Assembly (NCBI GenBank): GCA_949288685.1
Contig: CASELB010000030.1
Coordinates: 1 to 26,991, forward strand
Length of the DNA stretch: 26,991 nt
Direction: 5' to 3'
Source: an uncultured bacterium
Lineage (GTDB): Bacteria > Cyanobacteriota > Vampirovibrionia > Gastranaerophilales > Gastranaerophilaceae
Below, in pieces: positions 23,849-26,991 of this stretch (position 1 is the stretch's first letter; every line of letters begins with the position of its first letter). Below the pieces are notes generated by a model that was not told where the DNA came from, ran no database searches, and saw only the letters and a program-made list of their open reading frames with translations. Both the position numbers and the translations under genes were made by a program.

Positions 23849-25582
23849 ATGAAAATGTCAAAACTGTTTGTTCAAACACTAAGAGAAAATCCTTCGGATG
23901 CTGAAGTTGTTTCTCATAAACTCCTTGTAAGGGCAGGTTATATAAGAAAACTTACAAGCGGGGTATATAACTATTTACCGCTGATGTGGCGAGTTTTGAA
24001 AAAAATAGAAAATATTACAAGAGAAGAAATGGACAGAGCCGGTGCTCAAGAGCTCCTTATGCCGTTTGTCCAGCCGCAGGAGCTCTGGGAAGAGTCAGGA
24101 AGATGGGGTGTGTACGGTGCAGAGCTTATGCGCTTAAAAGACAGGCATGACAGGGGCATGTGTCTTGGACCTACGCATGAAGAAGTTATAACATCAATAG
24201 CACGCGACGGATTAAAATCTTATAAACAACTTCCTGTTAATCTTTATCAAATTCAGTCTAAATTCAGGGATGAAATCCGTCCGCGTTTTGGCTTGTTACG
24301 CGGCAGAGAGTTTATAATGAAAGACGCTTACAGCTTTGCTACAAATGAAGAAGATTTAATGAAAGAGTATCAAAATATGGCTCAGGCTTACAAACGTATA
24401 TTTGAACGCTGCGGGCTTGAAACAAAAATGGTACAGTCTGACTCTGGCGCAATCGGCGGTAAAATAAGCCATGAATTTATGGTTATAACTGATACTGACG
24501 CCGGAGAAAATGATGTATTTTATTGTGAGTCTTGTGATTACGCGGCAAATTCAAACCATGCTGTATCCAAACTCCCTAAAACCGTAGCAGACGGCGGGTT
24601 TGCTAAAAAGGAAATACTTGATACTCCAAATACCCATACAATAGAAGAACTTTCGGAATTTTTAAAGATTTCTTCTTCGGTTATACTCAAATCAGTTTTA
24701 TATATTGCTGATTCTAATCCGGTGCTGGCACTTATAAGGGCGGATAGACAGGTAGAAGAAACTAAACTTATGAATGCTGTTATGGCAAATGAGATAAGAA
24801 TAGCAACAGCGGGTGAAATTGAAGAAATAATGAAAGAACACGGATTTAATGCTGTTGCCGGATTTATCGGACCAAACGGACTGGGTGATATAAAAATTGT
24901 TGCTGATGAAACAGTTAAAGATATGAAAAACTTTGTTGTAGGTGTTAATCAGACGGATAAACATCTTGTAGGCGCAAATCTCGTTGACCTGCCGGAAATA
25001 AAAGAGTTTTGTGATATAAGACTTTGCGAAGCGGGTGATTTTTGCCCTCAATGCGGCAAACCGTTAAAAGTAACCAGAGGCATAGAAGTAGGTAATATAT
25101 TCCAGCTCGGAACCAAGTATTCAGAACCTATGAATGCGGTATATACTGACGTGGACGGCAAAAATAAACCTTTTATAATGGGGTGTTACGGTATAGGTAT
25201 TTCAAGAACCGCTGCTGCTGCCGTTGAAGCACACCATGACGAACACGGTATAACCTGGCCTGTTGCAATTGCGCCATACCATGTAGTTATTGTTCCTGTA
25301 AATATTAATGATGAAACTCAAATGCAGGTTGCGCAAACAATGTATGAAGCACTGCTTAAAGAAGGAATTGAAGTTGTGCTTGATGACAGGGATGAGCGTG
25401 CCGGAGTTAAGTTTAAAGATGCAGATTTGATAGGGTTTCCGTACAGAATTACAGTTGGTAAATCAATATCAGAAGGTCTTGTGGAATTTAAAATCAGAAA
25501 TCTTGAAGAGACGATTAAAATTGAACCGTCACAAGCTGTAGAACTTCTTATAGAAAAGATAAAAGAGATTATTAATAAATAG
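23849..25582 (+). CDS. proS: Prolyl-tRNA synthetase (bacterial type, with insertion domain)
   Basis: Charges tRNA-Pro with proline in the cytoplasm. The ATG at 23849 is 10 bases after AGAGG; a second ATG two codons later is the alternative. The product is 577 residues, the size of the bacterial ProRS type with an editing domain. Class II motif 1 lies around 38-68 (TSGVYNYLPL...RAGAQE), motif 2 around 141-164 (DEIRPRFGLLRGREFIMKDA), and motif 3 around 445-456 (GCYGIGISRT). Between motifs 2 and 3 is the INS editing-type domain (about 230-390), flanked by two cysteine pairs, CESC (226-229) and CPQC (399-402), a possible metal site. The anticodon-binding domain is at the C-terminus. No defect is seen. 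It sits alone between miaB and a palindrome. Confidence 0.97.
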   Translation: MKMSKLFVQTLRENPSDAEVVSHKLLVRAGYIRKLTSGVYNYLPLMWRVLKKIENITREEMDRAGAQELLMPFVQPQELWEESGRWGVYGAELMRLKDRHDRGMCLGPTHEEVITSIARDGLKSYKQLPVNLYQIQSKFRDEIRPRFGLLRGREFIMKDAYSFATNEEDLMKEYQNMAQAYKRIFERCGLETKMVQSDSGAIGGKISHEFMVITDTDAGENDVFYCESCDYAANSNHAVSKLPKTVADGGFAKKEILDTPNTHTIEELSEFLKISSSVILKSVLYIADSNPVLALIRADRQVEETKLMNAVMANEIRIATAGEIEEIMKEHGFNAVAGFIGPNGLGDIKIVADETVKDMKNFVVGVNQTDKHLVGANLVDLPEIKEFCDIRLCEAGDFCPQCGKPLKVTRGIEVGNIFQLGTKYSEPMNAVYTDVDGKNKPFIMGCYGIGISRTAAAAVEAHHDEHGITWPVAIAPYHVVIVPVNINDETQMQVAQTMYEALLKEGIEVVLDDRDERAGVKFKDADLIGFPYRITVGKSISEGLVEFKIRNLEETIKIEPSQAVELLIEKIKEIINK

Positions 25583-25585
25583 GAC

Positions 25586-25617
25586 ACAAAGGCAGGAATT
25601 TTAATTCCTGCCTTTGT
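25586..25617. terminator. Perfect 15-bp palindrome after proS (terminator-like, no U-run)
   Basis: ACAAAGGCAGGAATT (25586-25600) and AATTCCTGCCTTTGT (25603-25617) are perfect complements around TT, starting 4 bases past the proS stop. It is a very stable hairpin, but ACTTGAAAA rather than a T-run follows on the plus strand, so it is an atypical terminator or a 3'-end stabiliser. Confidence 0.6.
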
Positions 25618-25619
25618 AC

Positions 25620-25648
25620 TTGAAAAAAAAATGTGTTCGCGCTTTAAT
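25620..25648 (+). promoter_or_regulatory. Sigma70-type promoter for ispH-rpsA
   Basis: TTGAAA (25620-25625, 5/6) and TTTAAT (25643-25648, 5/6) with exactly 17 bases between. Transcription would start near 25655, downstream of the ATG at 25631, which argues that ATG is not the ispH start. Confidence 0.55.
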
Positions 25649-25699
25649 AAAAGTACTGAGGCTAAGACCTCTAGTTCTTTAGAAAGCAGATTAAATTTT

Positions 25700-26581
25700 T
25701 TGACAATTAACCGGAATATAAAATTAGCAAAATTTGCAGGGTTCTGTTACGGCGTAAAGAGGGCCGTTGATACAGTGACAAAACTTAAGCAGGAGAATCC
25801 TGACAAAAATGTTTACATACTCGGAGAATTAATCCATAATGCGTATGTGATTTCCGAGTTGCAAAAACTGGGGATAATTACTATTAATTCAATATCTGAA
25901 CTCCCCGCAAACGCCTCAGGGTATTGCGTAATAAGGAGTCACGGTGCAGCGCCGGAAATATTTAATTCTCTTCAAAAAACAGGGCTTGAGATAATTGACT
26001 TAACCTGTCCTGATGTGAAAAAAGTTCAACAGAAAGCAATCGAACTGGCTAAGTCTGACTATTATGTAATTATTGTTGGCAAAGCCGAACATCCGGAAGT
26101 AGAAGCCATTTATGCTAACGCTAAGCAATGGTCGGATAAGGTTGCTGTTATTAATTCAAAAGAGCAGATTTATAATATAAAAGATGCTCTCAGGCAGCAT
26201 AAAAAAATTGGTGTGGTGGTTCAGACTACCCAGAGAATAACAACATTAAATGAAATTATGGCAGAGCTTACTCCGTTTGCAAAGGAGCTTTTGATATACA
26301 ATACTATCTGCCAGAGTACTTCAATGCGTCAACAAGAGGCTGTTGAATTGTCAAAAGACAGTGATTTAATGATTGTTGCAGGCTCTAAAAATAGTGCAAA
26401 TACAACGCACCTTGCTGAAATTCTTAAAAATATTGTAAAAACTATACATATAGAAAATGTTGAAGAGTTGAAAAACTACAATTCACTTATAAAGGATGCG
26501 GCGAGAATCGGTATAACAGCCGGTGCATCTACTCCGCAAACGATTATAGATAATGTTATTAAATATATAAAGGAGGAATAA
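25700..26581 (+). CDS. ispH: 4-hydroxy-3-methylbut-2-enyl diphosphate reductase
   Basis: Last enzyme of the MEP isoprenoid pathway; it reduces HMBPP to IPP and DMAPP using a [4Fe-4S] cluster. The frame is open from an ATG at 25631, but that ATG lies within a promoter-like sequence and lacks a binding site, so I favour the TTG at 25700, giving MTINRNIKLAKFAGFCYG and 293 residues. Neither start has a good Shine-Dalgarno, so this is open. Cluster cysteines appear in AGFCYGV, DLTCPDVKKVQ and NTICQSTSMRQQE. Substrate motifs include GELIHN, RSHG, EHPEVE, and GSKNSANTTHL, with GITAGASTP near the end. rpsA starts 3 bases after its stop, with its binding site inside ispH. Confidence 0.93.
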   Translation: MTINRNIKLAKFAGFCYGVKRAVDTVTKLKQENPDKNVYILGELIHNAYVISELQKLGIITINSISELPANASGYCVIRSHGAAPEIFNSLQKTGLEIIDLTCPDVKKVQQKAIELAKSDYYVIIVGKAEHPEVEAIYANAKQWSDKVAVINSKEQIYNIKDALRQHKKIGVVVQTTQRITTLNEIMAELTPFAKELLIYNTICQSTSMRQQEAVELSKDSDLMIVAGSKNSANTTHLAEILKNIVKTIHIENVEELKNYNSLIKDAARIGITAGASTPQTIIDNVIKYIKEE

Positions 26582-26584
26582 TTA

Positions 26585-26991
26585 ATGACAACATTAGAAA
26601 AAACAAAAGACGAATTTGAAATGTTACTTGATGAAACCTTTTCAAAAACAAATACAGTTGCTGATATTGTTGAAGGTACTGTAATTAAAAAAGACTCTGA
26701 AGGTTATCTGGTAAGCGTAAAAGGCGCAAAACTTGAAGCGTTTTTACCAAAGAAAGAACTTTCAAGTGACGTAGAAGACCTTGAAATTGGTGATACAAGA
26801 GAGTATTACGTTTTAAGGGAAGAAAATGATGAAGAACCGATGCAGTTATCATTGAAGAGAATTGCATTTGCACAAGCGTGGGCACAACTTAATGACGCAA
26901 AAATTCAAGGTGATACAATCCTTGCTAAAGTTGTTTCTACTGTTAAAGGCGGTGTACTTGTTGATGTTGCAGATCTTAAAGGATTTATCCC
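26585..26991 (+). CDS. rpsA: 30S ribosomal protein S1, N-terminal part (cut by window end)
   Basis: S1 binds mRNA and helps bring it to the 30S subunit. A consensus AGGAGG (26571-26576) lies 8 bases before the ATG at 26585. The 135 visible residues begin with an acidic region. A first S1/OB domain follows (about 27-95, starting VEGTVIKKDSEGYLVSVKGA and containing AFLPKKELS). The second domain begins near residue 109 (ILAKVVSTVKGGVLVDVADL) and ends at the window edge in GFIP. The repeat arrangement fits ribosomal S1 rather than a single-domain S1 protein. An ispH-rpsA neighbourhood is found in many bacteria, sometimes as a fusion; here the genes are separate but only 3 bases apart. Downstream domains cannot be assessed. 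Confidence 0.9.
   Translation, partial: MTTLEKTKDEFEMLLDETFSKTNTVADIVEGTVIKKDSEGYLVSVKGAKLEAFLPKKELSSDVEDLEIGDTREYYVLREENDEEPMQLSLKRIAFAQAWAQLNDAKIQGDTILAKVVSTVKGGVLVDVADLKGFI

Noticed and set aside
25700..25722. Perfect TTGACA followed by TATAAA inside the ispH 5' region
   Set aside because: The spacer is only 11 bases, far too short for sigma70; the promoter at 25620-25648 is better placed.
1..26991. Mobile elements, CRISPR arrays, phage genes, toxin-antitoxin or biosynthetic clusters
   Set aside because: No transposase or integrase motifs, no regularly spaced direct repeats, and no such gene sets were seen on either strand; the content is core metabolism and translation with a few unknown proteins.

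Overview
The window is an AT-rich stretch of bacterial chromosome carrying mostly housekeeping genes. I infer a non-photosynthetic relative of Cyanobacteria, probably Melainabacteria/Vampirovibrionia of the Gastranaerophilales type. The reasons are base composition, a YvcK protein with an N-terminal membrane region of the type I recall from cyanobacteria, a Kdo transferase implying a Gram-negative envelope, the MEP-pathway enzyme IspH, and several small membrane or secreted proteins that match no broad family I know. This placement is made by eye and needs a marker-gene tree. UGA is an ordinary stop, used by the pncC-type gene and by the prfB frameshift site.

Layout, left to right. (1) 1-80 is the 3' end of lepA. 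(2) 168-1347 holds two overlapping genes for unrecognised proteins with hydrophobic segments. (3) pepA and waaA follow from a good sigma70-type promoter. (4) A long inverted repeat overlaps the promoter of a tight cluster: murA, a 110-residue protein made of two RWYDxDP repeats, mfd, and a PpiC-type lipoprotein isomerase. This cluster ends at a clear terminator (10206-10230). (5) prfB, with the classical +1 programmed frameshift, is followed by a tight run: a divergent YcsF/PxpA-like gene, yvcK, panB, panC and a two-TM protein. (6) A helical MgtE-N-like protein (16139) meets, tail to tail with a 12-base overlap, a minus-strand pair encoding a secreted protein and a CinA C-terminal (PncC) domain protein. 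(7) mnmG and rlmD-type methyltransferase, then a minus-strand secreted TPR protein. (8) tRNA-Arg(CCG) and miaB. (9) proS, a 15-bp palindrome, ispH, and the 5' part of rpsA, cut by the window end.

The genes serve translation and tRNA/rRNA modification (lepA, prfB, mnmG, rlmD, tRNA-Arg, miaB, proS, rpsA), envelope building (waaA, murA, PpiC lipoprotein, yvcK), cofactor and isoprenoid synthesis (panBC, ispH, pncC) and DNA repair (mfd). No mobile element, CRISPR array, phage gene or resistance island is visible. No gene-free stretch exceeds 300 bases; the longest (22222-22450) holds the tRNA and promoters.

The less ordinary signals are the prfB frameshift, several start codons so close to a -10 box that the mRNA would be nearly leaderless (mnmG, prfB, the TPR gene), the murA inverted repeat, the duplicated RWYDxDP protein between murA and mfd, and the unrecognised membrane and secreted proteins. 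I see no complete novel multi-gene system.
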